Origin: Chromera velia
Lineage: Eukaryota; Sar; Chromeraceae
Direction: 5' to 3'
DNA: 42,077 nt
NCBI GenBank assembly: GCA_018398765.1
Contig: JAHBMJ010000716.1
Coordinates: forward strand, 1-42,077
The notes beneath the pieces are model-generated. The model did not search any database. It had not been told where the DNA came from and was given only the letters and a program-made list of their open reading frames with translations. The translations under genes were made by a program, and so were the position numbers. Positions 32,235 to 42,077 of this stretch are shown one piece after another; position 1 is the first letter of the stretch, and each line of letters opens with the position of its first letter.

Positions 32235-35200
32235 CTGTCTGTGTCTGTGCCTGGGTATGTCTGTGTCTGTGTGTGTGTGTGTGTGAGTGGGTGCAGGCAA
32301 AAGGCAAAAAAGGGGGAGGTGCAGTTGACGGTGAGTCTAGCAGTGAGTCAGTCAGGATGTTTTGTTTGGCTGTCTCTTCTCTGTCGGCATTACAAGCTTG
32401 TAGCAGGCCCCTCTACTCGGGTGATGGTGTTTTGTTACTTGGTCTGGTTGTTAGTTGCCTGGCTTATATGGGGCGCGCTTTTTTGCGTCTTCCTTCTATC
32501 TACTTGAAGGGACGTTCCTCTTTTTTTCTCGTTCTCGACAAATCTCCTTTTTTCTTCTTCTGTTCCTTCCCTCTCCTCTCATGTGCAGGAATGGACAAGG
32601 AATCTTACCAAAAGCTGCAGCCCAGGTGCGTCACATAGGCGATCTCTTCCTGTTTGTCTGTCCACCTCCCAGCGCCCCCCCCCGCACGAAAAAGAATTCA
32701 CAACAGACAGGACTCTCTCATATCCGCCCGTCCTTCCTGACTCATACCTTTCCCGTGAATGCCTTCCTTCAAACCGGAAGGATGTTGCAAGGAGGGGAGG
32801 AATACTCTCGTCGACAACTCACTTGATGTGAGATAGGGGAGGCGATGGGGGGGCTGCTGAAATGAAATCATTCACTTCCTCTCTGCCTGTTCCCCTTTGT
32901 TTGTTGTTGCTTCTCTGATTGCTGCAGTCTGTATGGCCGAGCCTGGGTGGACCTGAAGCCGCTCCTTGAAAAGGGAGTCAGAGGTGGGTCTTTTCGGTGG
33001 GGGGAGGGAGAATGAGGGGGGTTCGTTTTTTTTTTTGTCAATTCTCTCTGCTCATTGGGGAGAAACTCAAACTGGCTTTCTCCAACAGTGGCACTTTCCT
33101 TTGAGAGAGTGTGCAGACTCCACTTTTTTCTGCTGACACCTGCTGTCCCGTGTCTGTGTGTGTCTGCGCGGTGGAACTGTAATGGCCTTTAGTTTGCGTC
33201 TGATTGTGCCGTTGCATTGACTCCGTGTGTCCCTCTGTGTCTGTTTGCATCTGCAGAAGTATCCGGTGCTTTCGAGTTGAAGTCCTACCCAGAGCCCGAG
33301 AAGCCAACTCCGCCGGCAGGGGGGGAGGGGACAGACGGACAGGGTGGAGCTCCTCCTGCAGGGGAAGGGGAGGCGCCCCCTCAAGCAGACACCTTGACGA
33401 ACCAGAAATCGTATATCCTTCTCTCCATCTCTTTCAGAGAAGGTTGGCCTCCTCGGGAGGAAAAAGGGGAGGGAGTCCGAATGATATCAGAGGGTCGCAA
33501 TGTTGCGCTGCACAGAGCTTAGGGAGAGATGGAGGGAAGGGATTGGCTTCAAACAAAGATCGCTTGCGAGGGACTGTATGTATCGCTTGTTGTGTTTTGA
33601 CTGACCTTCTCGATTGCTGCAAGTAAAACGCAAAACAACAAAGGAAAAAAAAGAGTAAGTCAACGCCTGCACATTTTCTCTCCTGACTTACTGTGTCGGT
33701 CTCCGTTGTTCTTTCCCTTCCCTTTTCATTCATTCACTTTGCAGCTCTGTTCCCCCTAGAGCCAAGGGACCCTCCCCCCACACCCAAGGAGCTCGCAGAC
33801 ACGAGACCGGTGGAGAAACTACCGCCCTCAAAAAAGGCCGTGGAAGAGTTCAAAGGGTCAGTCAGCCAGAAAGGAGGATGGACAGCGAGTCATGCAGTCA
33901 ATCAGTCTCTCTGACGGTTGGTTTGCTGTGCGAGAAGGAAGGTGGTCATTCGGGCAGGCAGAGGACAGATAGACTCACTCAGTCGTTGAGTCAGTCAATC
34001 AGTCAGTCAGTCACTAAGACGGAAAAAAATGCAGGTGCCAATCAATGCAGGCGCTCCCTCTCTCCCGTCTGTCTTCCTGTTTCACCCACACAAGAGCTGG
34101 TCGAGAGGCAGATAGATGAATTTAATTGCAACAAAGCGAAAGGAGAAAGAACTTTCGGTTTTTTCTAACAGATGGCCTGAGGGTCCTCCAGACATTCCGA
34201 AAAATGTCAACAAATTCGGATTCATTCATTTCTCTCAAATATTATTCTGACAACCAACAGAAAAAAAAACTGCATCATGCCTTGCCTGCAGCTGCGTCGA
34301 GGAAGGCATCTCGATAATCGCCCAGGAATTCTCCAAAATGGAAAGGGAGGACCAGCTCCTCGCGCCTTACAGCCCCGATGTGAGTCAGTCAATTGATCGA
34401 GAGACGTCTTGATGAAGGAGTCGCTCCGTTCTATCTGATGTTCGGAAGTGAATAGACCGGGCTGCAAGAAGGAAAAGAGACTTATTCACTCATTCATTTG
34501 TTCATTTACAAATCGGTTTGTGTGTTGCCTACCCGTTCCGAGACCTCCGGTGGCCGTTTCCTCTTGAAATTACACTCCGTTCTTTCGTTTCGCTCATTCG
34601 TTTCTCTTTCCTGTGGACTTGTCTAATGTCGGTCTCTCCCCTTATCCCTCCGTCCCTTCCTGTCAGGTTCGACATCTTCTGACAGAACACCTCAAGGACG
34701 TTGGACTGTTCGCTTTTATGGAAAACAAAGTGAAAATCTCACTGGTGGGTGAATTGGTTCCTGGTACCTCTACTTCGTTCCTCTTCTTTCTCTTTTTGTC
34801 ATTTTGTTCTTCGCATTCATCTCATGCCTGTCTTCCTTGTCGCACTGTCTTACACCCTCGGTACACTTGTCCTCTCCTCCCTGTCCCCTCTCTTCACTTG
34901 AACTGACTTGAGCTAAGTTGAATTGATTTGCAGATCAAGTTGGTGAGGGAGAAGGTCCTGAAGGATCCCCTCGCGGTGCCTTCCAAGGGACTGACAGGGG
35001 ACTCCAAAGATAAATTCTACTCGGGTGGGTCTGTCTGTCTGTTTATTAGTTTTTTGGGGTGTGGTGGTGGATTGTTTGTGTGCATTCCAAGGGGACATTT
35101 TGACGTGACAGTTTTTTTGCAGGACGTGGCTTGAGTGTTGTTTGTGTTCTTATCAATCAGGAGAGAGTATTGTTCAAAAGGTGGTAAGCGTGTCTCGTCT

Positions 35201-38200
35201 TCTCTCTTCAGCTTCCTTTCTTTTTTGCAAGGAATCGGCAGGGCTGGATAATGATTACCCTCACGTCCCTCTTTTCTCTTGTGCTTGCAGATCTGTTTGT
35301 GTATCTGTCAGAGGTCCTGAACGACACACTCAACGCTAAGATCGAGTCAGTGAGTGAGAGAGCGAAAGGGTGGGTGGGTGGAGGGGATAGAAAGGGGGCG
35401 ACTCATCGCATATCACAGAGAAATGAGAGCTTGTCACAAAAACTTTTTTCCTTGCGATGCTCTGAGCATGAACACTGAATCCGTTTGTTTCTCGCATGCC
35501 TCTTCCTCTTCTGCTCTGGTCATTAACGTTCTGCTCCACGCTAGGATTCTCTTTTGTTCTTTTTTTCTTTTCTCCTTTTTCTTTCTTGTGCTTCATCGTG
35601 TACTCCCCGTCTCCCTCCGCAACTTTAGTCAGCGGTCTTTGTTGCACTGCACCAGATTTTTCTCTATGTTGTGATCGTCTCTTCGACGCTGCGACGTTTT
35701 TTCTATCTATGCCTCTCCTCGTCCGGTTGCCTGTCACATGATGCAGAAAAGAGGCAGACCGGCGGGAGGCCCTGAACTGGAAGGACAAACCCGCAATTGC
35801 AGTGAACCCCAAAGCAGAAAACCCCCACGCACTCGAGGCAGAGGGGGGGCAGGGAGAGGAGACTGGGGAGGGGGGAGAAGAGGAAGCTGCCTCTGGGGGA
35901 GGGGCAGCAGCCGGGCCTTCTTCTTCTGAGGGGGACCTGGCGGCTTTAGGGAAGGGTGAGCCAGTTTCTGTTTTCATCTTTTTGTGCAATGAATTTCCTT
36001 TGGACATGCAGGGTGGAGGTCTGTCTCTTTTGTTTTTTTCTCCTCCTCGTTCAGCCGGCGGAGTGTTGTGGAGTTCTGGAGAGATTGATCAGCTGTCAGT
36101 ATGGCGTGTGAGTGAGCAGCTCACTGCTGTAGGGAATTCCGGCGGTGGGCGAGAAAGGGTTTGAAGAGGCGCCGAGTTTTGGTTTGTGAAATTTGCTCGA
36201 TCTGCCTGTACCCCCTCTCTGTATTTGTATCTCTCTCTCTCTCTCTCTCTCATATTTTTTTGGTTCTCTAAGGACTCTTTGTTCACAACTGTATGGATGT
36301 GTCTCTGCAAGTGTGCGTGGGTGTGTTTGTGCATGTGTGTATGCAGTGTCACCCACGAGAGAGTCGTTCGACGAGCGCAGTCGGCGTCTGGCTTTCGAGA
36401 GAGAGATGGCTGGGGACTTCACGAGGGCCGCCAGGCACTTCAACGACCGGCTGGTCACAGAGCCCTCAAAGGACGACCCTGATGTCTGGTTCCAGGTCTG
36501 TCTCTCAGACAGGGAGGGAGAGAGAGGACACTCACACAAGGAGTCAGGGGAAGAGGGAGACAGTGTTGATCTGACACAGCGACAGCATTGTGGAGAGCTT
36601 CGTCCTAGGAACATTCTGTCGGTTTTTTGGAGGCAAAAAGACGACGTCTGATTTCGTTTTCCACTTCTTGATCTTGCCGCTTTCTTCATCAGTTTTTCGT
36701 TCTCCTTTCTTCCCCCCCCCCCTGTGTGTGTGCGTGTGTGCAGTATGCGAGGTTCTGCATGAGGAGCGGAGGGAAGTCTGGGAGCGCTGAGGAGGTTTGT
36801 TTGTTCTTTTTCTTCATGTCTACAGAAAGAGGCCGACAGTGGTCCTCCGAACTGGAAATTCGTTTGCTGTGCGCGGCTCTCTTTGTCCCTGTACTCCCGC
36901 TCACACGAACACACAAAGATTGACGACATGCAGTAAAGGAGGGCATTCATCGTTCACCCGCGTGTGCTTTGTGCTTCTGCTCACGCCTCATTCCCACCTC
37001 CTTCTCTGTGCATCCTGCTCATCTCTCTGCCTGAAGCCTGCATCGGCTATTTATTCCTCTACTTCCACCATCTTTTCTTCGTCCCTCCGTTCTCTCTCTT
37101 TGCTTACAGGCCCTGCTGGAGGCCATTCGACTCGCTGGAGGCATGGATGAGGTCAGTCAATACGTTGTGTCGTGTGGTAGGGGTGCCTTCAGAAGGCCCC
37201 GGTTGGTACTCTCTCTCGTTGGGCTCCTCCTTGCAACTGTCTTTCTGTCGATCTGTCGAGAGGATCCTTTTTTTCTTTAGAGGGAAACTGCTTCCTTCTT
37301 CTTTCCTCCCGCGTGTTCCTTCTCCTCCTTTTTTGGTCCTGCTGTACATGCCATGAACCCTCTCTCCCTCCCACTCTGTGCCTTTCTGCCTTCGTGTGCA
37401 GGCGCCGACAGATTTCCTGCAGATGTTCGGACTCTCCTATCTCCAGAGAGAGCGAGCAGAGGACGCCCTTCGTGTGTTCTCCTTGGTGGGGAAGCGGAAG
37501 GAGGAGATGAAGAAACCCATCACCTTCCTCTGTCTGGCCCTCTGCCACATGGCTCTGATGGACGAGTACATGACAGAGAAGTTCCTCGCACTGGCAAACA
37601 AACCCGCAGAATGGTTCTCTCAAGACACGGGTAGGTACGGCTGTCAGTCGAATTCCTTCAAAATTTGGGCCAAGCTGTTGTAGAAAAATCTTCTGAGGCC
37701 TGCAAATATGTATTTGCAAACGTTTTGACTGCAACTCAGACACACACTCCTTTCTTCCCTCTTTTCGTTCATTACGTCTTCCCTCTCCGAATGCGACCGC
37801 TGAGTGAGTGCATGTCGGAAGTGACAAATTCCGGTACATTTCTTACCTTTTCTTGTGTACCTCTTCTTCCTTTCTTTTCTTCTCTCCTTGTACGCAGACG
37901 TGTTGCCGGCAGAGCAGGACGCAGAGATGAAGGAACTTCTGTCAGAAGCTGCGAGGGCAGAAGGGGCAGCGGCTGTGCCTCCCCCTGCAGGTCTGTTTGT
38001 CTGTCTGTCTTTTTTCTCACTGCATCAGTCAGGCTCTCTCTCCACCTCCCCCCGTGTGAAAAAATGTGTGTGAAAAGAGAAGGTGGGTGCAAGATCGTAC
38101 CGTTCATTTCCACATGTATTGACTCGATGAGTCAGATTGGCTCCTCAGTTGCGAGGCTCTCGTTCCATCCTTCACTTGTGGTGCTGATATGGTCACCTGG

Positions 38201-40689
38201 TGATGAGAAGATCCATGCATGCCCTCATGAAGGAAAATGTGTTTGTCCGTTTTTCTGCATGCAGCCCCCGCAGCGGCTGAGGACGGCGCATTGTTTGCCG
38301 AGCCGTCGGAGGAGCAGATGCCTGCGTTTGAGGGTGCAGACGTGGGGCACCTCTCGGAAGATCCTTCCGACGCCCCGTGGCTGGAGCTCTTCGATTTGAT
38401 TTTGGGATTTGGGATCGGGAGCCTGGTCCAATCGGTGAGTTTGTTTGTTTGTTTGTTTGTTTGTTTGTTCGTTTGTTTGTTCGTTTGTTTGTTTGTTTGT
38501 GTGCTTGTTTGTTTGTTCGTTCGTTTGTTTGTTTGTTTGTTTGTTTGTGTGTGTGTTTGTTTGTGTGTTTGTTTGTTTGTTTGTTTGTTTGTTTGTTTGT
38601 TTGGGAATACAGAGAGCGTGCTCGGGGGTAAAGAGGCAATGGTGCGTTGCGGCTTGGCGATTCGACTTGTCATTTCGTGTGTCGTCAGAGGGGTCTTGTT
38701 TGCTTAGAAGTGGGGGAGGGATTCCGATATGAAAACCAAACGGCAGCCTCGAGAACAATGACCCTTCTGGTCAACCAATCTCTCTCAGTGTAGGTTCTCT
38801 TTCAACTTCTGGTTTTTGACCTTTTCCTTCTCCTCCTCTGGTCTCTGCAGCTTGTTGAAGAGGAGACTCTTGGCAAACTGATCACTGAGAAGAGCGCGCA
38901 AAGCGAGAGAGTACGACTCCAGGTCGCAAGAGCAAGGATGCTCGTGCGAGGTAAGGACGGGCCCGGAAGGAGAAAGGGAGGGTGAAGCGTGCAGTCTTTT
39001 CTCTGCTTTCTGCCAAATCCGCCTCCGATGTTTGCAGCTGACCTTTTCGCTTCACTTCTCTTTGTTTCTTTCCTTCTGTCTCCCTCTATGTGCGTGCGTC
39101 AATGCAGACTTTGGGGGAGCCGCCGAAATCCTCCAAGGTCTCCTCGAGGGAACAGGGAGAATCGTGACTGCGCACCTTCTCTTAGGCGAGTGCTTCGTGA
39201 AGCTGGGGGACACGGAGGCAGCAGTGATGTCGTTCAAGAACGCGACAGAGTTTGCTGCCCCCTTGACTGACTGCGCTGCTCTGTTCAGACTCGGGTCGCT
39301 TCTCGGAGAATTCGGGTGAGGCGGGGGGGTGGCTGGTTGTTTAGGATCTCTTTTTTTGTTTTCATTGAATGTGCGCGTCGCACTTCGCTGTCTCTCAGCC
39401 CCCCTTGAGACTTTCCTCTTCCTTTTCATGTGACTGCTGTTGGTATGCTCCTTCCTTTTCGTCTCCTGATGTCCTCTTCTCTTCTCTTCTCTTCTCTTCT
39501 CTGGCGTCCTGTGCAGGGAATGGGAAGAAGCCAAGGAGGCGTTCCTCCAGAGCCTCAGGTGCAGGTCAGTTCGGTCTTGGTTGAATCCTGCCTCTCCTTT
39601 CTTTTTGATCTTACAGACAACCAGAAAGAGCAAAAAGGAAGGGAGAACGATACGCGGAAGAAGACCATTTGGGGACGCTGAGAAAGGTGAACAGCCTGCG
39701 AATAAGTGGATTCTGACAGTCGACGCCATTCATTCTATTTTCGCTTCCTTTCAGTTTCATTTTTTCGGTTTCACCCAATTCGTTGCATGTTTCTATTTTC
39801 AATTTTGTCCGTTGTGTTTTTTCTGTTTGTCTTCTCTTTGCAGGGCCACCGCAGAAGGATGGTACGGCCTTGGCCTCGCTGCTCTGAGGATGGAGGTGTG
39901 TCTGTCAGGAGGGGGAGGGGAGAGAGAGAGAGAGAGAAAATAGATGATGAGGAAGGATAGTTGTTTGTCTGTCGCTCCCTGTCTAAGCTACTCGCGTCCT
40001 CATCATCCCCTCTTTCAGGTTTTCCCGCTCTCTTTTCGAATTCAGGAGAGAGAAAGATACTTACTTTCAGCGTGGGGCAATTATGAGTGAAGCTTTCTTC
40101 TTTCTCATAAATGCAATGAGGTGTTTTGTTCTGTTCTGTTCAGGATTTGGAACTCTCGCTCGAGGCTCTCTCAGAGTCGAATCTTTTGGATAACGAGAAG
40201 GCAGAGACATGGGGTGCTCTGTCTCTTCTCTCTCTAAAGAGAGGACGGAGGTGGGAGGCCACGCAGGCATTCCGACAGGCAATGAAGGGAGACCTGGCAG
40301 ACCCCCCCCTTCTCCTTGACATCGGGGAGGAGCTTCTCCGTCTTCCCCACGGTGAGGGGGCGCCCCTTGCTGAGCAGGCGCTCAGAAAGACCATTCGGAT
40401 GCGGGACTCGGCGCGGGGTCGTCTTCTTCTTGGAGAGGCGCTGGGATGGCAGGAGCAACAGCAGCGTGCCACTCTGGAACTGCAGGTCTCCCTGGGGATG
40501 GCGGACGTTGGGGATGAGGATTTGGTCGAGCGTGCGTACAAGAAGGCGCGGGAGTTTTCGGAATTCCTCCAGGACCCCCCGTTGGTTGAGGCCGTTGACT
40601 ACGCATACAAACTTGCCAAGGAGAGGGCTCATGGCCTTGTGCCTGTGCAGCAGGGGATGGGAGAGGAGGAGGAAGTCACACCAAACTAG
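26030..40689 (+). CDS. CFAP70: CFAP70 (TTC18) axonemal protein, 35 exons, 1254 aa
   Basis: Exons: 26030-26101, 26372-26426, 26797-26849, 27217-27271, 27512-27597, 27852-28053, 28447-28467, 29302-29393, 29731-29817, 30050-30119, 30421-30543, 30706-30759, 31200-31270, 31794-31883, 32297-32330, 32589-32625, 32928-32983, 33257-33442, 33745-33856, 34292-34379, 34667-34744, 34934-35024, 35291-35345, 35747-35955, 36347-36495, 36744-36794, 37110-37151, 37402-37630, 37898-37990, 38265-38434, 38851-38950, 39108-39315, 39517-39564, 39844-39895, 40144-40689. All phases agree. Residues 20-130 form a C2-like domain (FNIEVFRVWNLP; LVVTVLD). Later landmarks are LRIIWNSPGG, GRAWVDLKPLLEKGV (about 402-416), SYILLSISFRE, LFVYLSEVLNDTLN. 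From about 705 a TPR array runs to the C-terminus (FTRAARHFNDRL; WYGLGLAALRM; LEALSESNLL; TWGALSLLSLKRGR). Known orthologues sit at the outer dynein arm region and support ciliary beating. Acidic Gly/Glu-rich inserts and a ~60-residue tail are extra. Its presence implies a flagellated stage. Confidence 0.92.
28447..28467 (+). other. CFAP70: Candidate 21-nt microexon of CFAP70
   Basis: Lies between a 40-base pyrimidine-rich tract ending CTGCAG and the donor GTCAGTCC. Being 21 nt in phase 1, it can be included or skipped without a frameshift; it adds about seven residues (around PEAEPRE) in a low-complexity acidic linker. Confidence 0.6.
28649..29275. repeat. Composite minisatellite in CFAP70 intron 7
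   Basis: Three copies of a unit CATGAAGAAAAGGAGGGAGA... (starting at about 28693, 28776 and 29142), each followed by ACATATAGT or ATATATAGT and a (CTGT)n run. The last two units are separated by exon-free sequence and a (CTTT)n tract at about 29003-29128. Confidence 0.85.
31514..31619. repeat. (CA)n(GA)n tandem block, duplicated
   Basis: A unit of TGAATGGAAGGATCACACA followed by (CA)n and (GA)n occurs twice, at about 31498-31547 and 31548-31620, in CFAP70 intron 13. Confidence 0.85.
32177..32288. repeat. (CT)n(GT)n microsatellite
   Basis: In CFAP70 intron 14, running up to 8 bases before the exon 15 acceptor at 32296. Confidence 0.9.
38438..38602. repeat. (GTTT)n tract starting at a splice donor
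   Basis: The tract begins within the donor of CFAP70 exon 30 (GTGAGTTTGTTTG) and runs for about 165 bases into intron 30. Confidence 0.95.
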
Positions 40690-41805
40690 CTGCAGGGGGG
40701 GAAAAACAAACAAAGCAGAAACAATCACAGGCAACTTGAGTCTGCAGATTCTTTCAGCTTTCCCGTTTGGTCACGGTGCAAATATCATGTTCATTTCATA
40801 TACTTGAGCCGGCTTCATGATGACTCACGGAACAAACGCAGTAAAACTTCTAGCAAGAACCGGACGACGCATGTGCATAGCTTATAATTGTATGCAAGCT
40901 TCCAATTGTAATTGTTAAAAAGTTGTGTATGGTTCGCTTGTAGCCGATTCAGCAGTCCGATTTAGTCCAATGTGCAAAATCATTTTTTAAATATTTATAA
41001 ATCGTTTTTTTATTTTCCAATTATATAGTGTTGTCAAGTAATCAATCTTTGATGTCCAGTCGCTTTCAGCTTTAAGCTCAGGACTCGTGTTATGAGTTTG
41101 TACTTTAGCTACGCTTGCTCAGTACTGTAGGCGGCGTTATGACAATTATCATGACCTCTATCTTCACTGTCGCCTGTGTCCCTCTTGCTCTTCTGACGCA
41201 GGCTGATGCTGCTCTAAGTGCTGCCATCTGCAGTCCTGCTTTCACTGCGCCTGCTGTCTTACTGTATTTTGCTTGGTGTTGCTCCAACCTACTCCGTTCG
41301 ATCGCTTTTGCACTGCCCCCCCCGCGGCCGCGCCCCCCCCCCCAAAAAATCTGACATAAATGCGTGGCCGGGCCCGCGGGCTCCGATTTTTGTTCTGCGC
41401 ATGATACCCGATTTTTTGCATGCACGTACGTGCATTAGGTAATCTCACTTATAAAATGACATTTTTGAGCTTGGATGGGACAGTGTGACTGTAGACGGAT
41501 GGCTGCCTGACCTGGCCATGCAGGCATATGCGTGCGTGCGTCATAGAACATTGCACATGCATGCAGTCGCACGGATACCAATCTGTTGCCACCGTCTCTC
41601 TCTGTTCTTTTCTTTTTCCCGACCAATCTCAAATGAAAAGTGGCACAGAAGCTACGACATTCAAAACGAAGACCAGATCTGAGATCGTGATAATTTTCCG
41701 ATGCGATTCGTACTGTTTTCAGGCTAAAATGGCGATATTTTTTATCTTTTCATTTCTGTTTGGCGTGTAGAAAAGCCTGGAGCAGGGGGGCGGCTACGCC
41801 GCCAG
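40690..41805. other. Intergenic region downstream of CFAP70
   Basis: AT-rich to about 41060, which probably includes the CFAP70 polyadenylation region. A short plus frame at about 41139-41354 encodes a hydrophobic peptide, but without domain or splice support. TGCATGCA-like motifs occur at 41418 and 41556. Confidence 0.45.
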
Positions 41806-42077
41806 ATGATGGCTCGTCCTCTACCTCCTTTACTCTATGAAAGTTGGCAGCGGGTAAGTGCAGGAACATGTGACTGGGTAGAGAGGGAAGAAGTTGAACG
41901 CGTTTTGAGAGAAAGAGATGTAGAAGTGGGAAGCCAGAAGGTAGTCCGAGACGATCACGTAAATTATGTGTTGCTGGGAGTGACGTCGCCTGGAGAAACT
42001 CTCCGGATATGGTGTGGAACGGAAACGGCAGGCCCACGGGATGGAGGAAAGAAAGCTAAACAGATTGCTGCTGCTCG
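41806..42077 (+). CDS. Unidentified ORF, runs off the window (90 codons seen)
   Basis: ATG-ATG at 41806-41811 opens a frame that stays open to the window edge. It is basic and reads RPLPPLLYESWQRV near its start and VLLGVTSPGETLRIWCGTET near its end. The frame is also open upstream to a stop at 41725-41727. The composition is more GC-rich than the preceding AT-rich spacer, as in coding DNA. I do not recognise the family. The patterning (two short charged helices, then a strand-rich part) could belong to a transposon-encoded protein or a 5' exon. Confidence 0.4.
   Translation, partial: MMARPLPPLLYESWQRVSAGTCDWVEREEVERVLRERDVEVGSQKVVRDDHVNYVLLGVTSPGETLRIWCGTETAGPRDGGKKAKQIAAA

Noticed and set aside
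33622-33655. Lys-rich exon-like segment before GTAAGT in CFAP70 intron 18
   Set aside because: Inclusion shifts the frame of the following exon (LFPLEPRDPP), which matches the family in the skipped form.
35336-36007. 223-codon minus-strand frame
   Set aside because: Antisense to CFAP70 exon 24 and the low-complexity acidic linker.
38104-38758. FVCL and NKQT repeat frames
   Set aside because: Artefacts of the (GTTT)n tract in CFAP70 intron 30, overlapping the real exon 30 on the other strand.
41115-41354. Hydrophobic 79-codon frame
   Set aside because: No ATG at its beginning, C-rich end, and an equally long opposite-strand frame; no family recognised.

Overview
This window is nuclear DNA from a eukaryote. 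Its genes are split into many small exons joined by GT-AG introns. Intergenic and intronic DNA is full of microsatellites, short inverted-repeat elements and transposon relics. A flagellar axoneme gene (CFAP70), an organelle-type RAP-domain protein and recurrent TGCATGCA motifs fit an alveolate, most plausibly a chromerid alga such as Chromera velia. That assignment is inference from gene content; no marker gene in the window settles it.

Layout. Bases 1-9600 are an accessory, repeat-rich stretch: an AT-rich inverted-repeat element (916-1181), an intact LAGLIDADG-type homing-endonuclease-like ORF on the minus strand (1588-2523), a decayed but intron-bearing Merlin/IS1595 (ISXO2-like) transposase gene (3351-4940, plus), an HNH-nuclease-like gene remnant on the minus strand (4867-5836) cut at its 5' side by a 337-bp MITE (5837-6173), a second copy of that MITE (7083-7419), a two-copy 210-bp dispersed repeat (7765-7972, 9381-9598) and a long (TG)n tract.

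Bases 9900-12128 encode a J-domain protein with a possible N-myristoylation signal and a 48-nt intron. Bases 12129-14207 are AT-rich and without a recognisable gene. Bases 14208-21971 (minus) hold a nine-exon gene for a ~1613-residue protein ending in a divergent RAP domain. Bases 23080-25223 (minus) hold a complete three-exon glutathione S-transferase. It is divergent from a complete 35-exon CFAP70 orthologue (26030-40689, plus), reconstructed so that every intron phase agrees, giving 1254 residues. The last 270 bases open an unidentified ORF that runs off the window.

How they work together. No operon or pathway links the genes. GST and CFAP70 share an ~800-bp divergent promoter region. The left 10 kb looks like a landing zone for selfish DNA, with three nuclease/transposase genes of different families within 5 kb. 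Exon models were built by eye from splice signals and phase; they are strong for CFAP70 and GST, good for the RAP gene except exon F, and tentative for the transposase and HNH genes.
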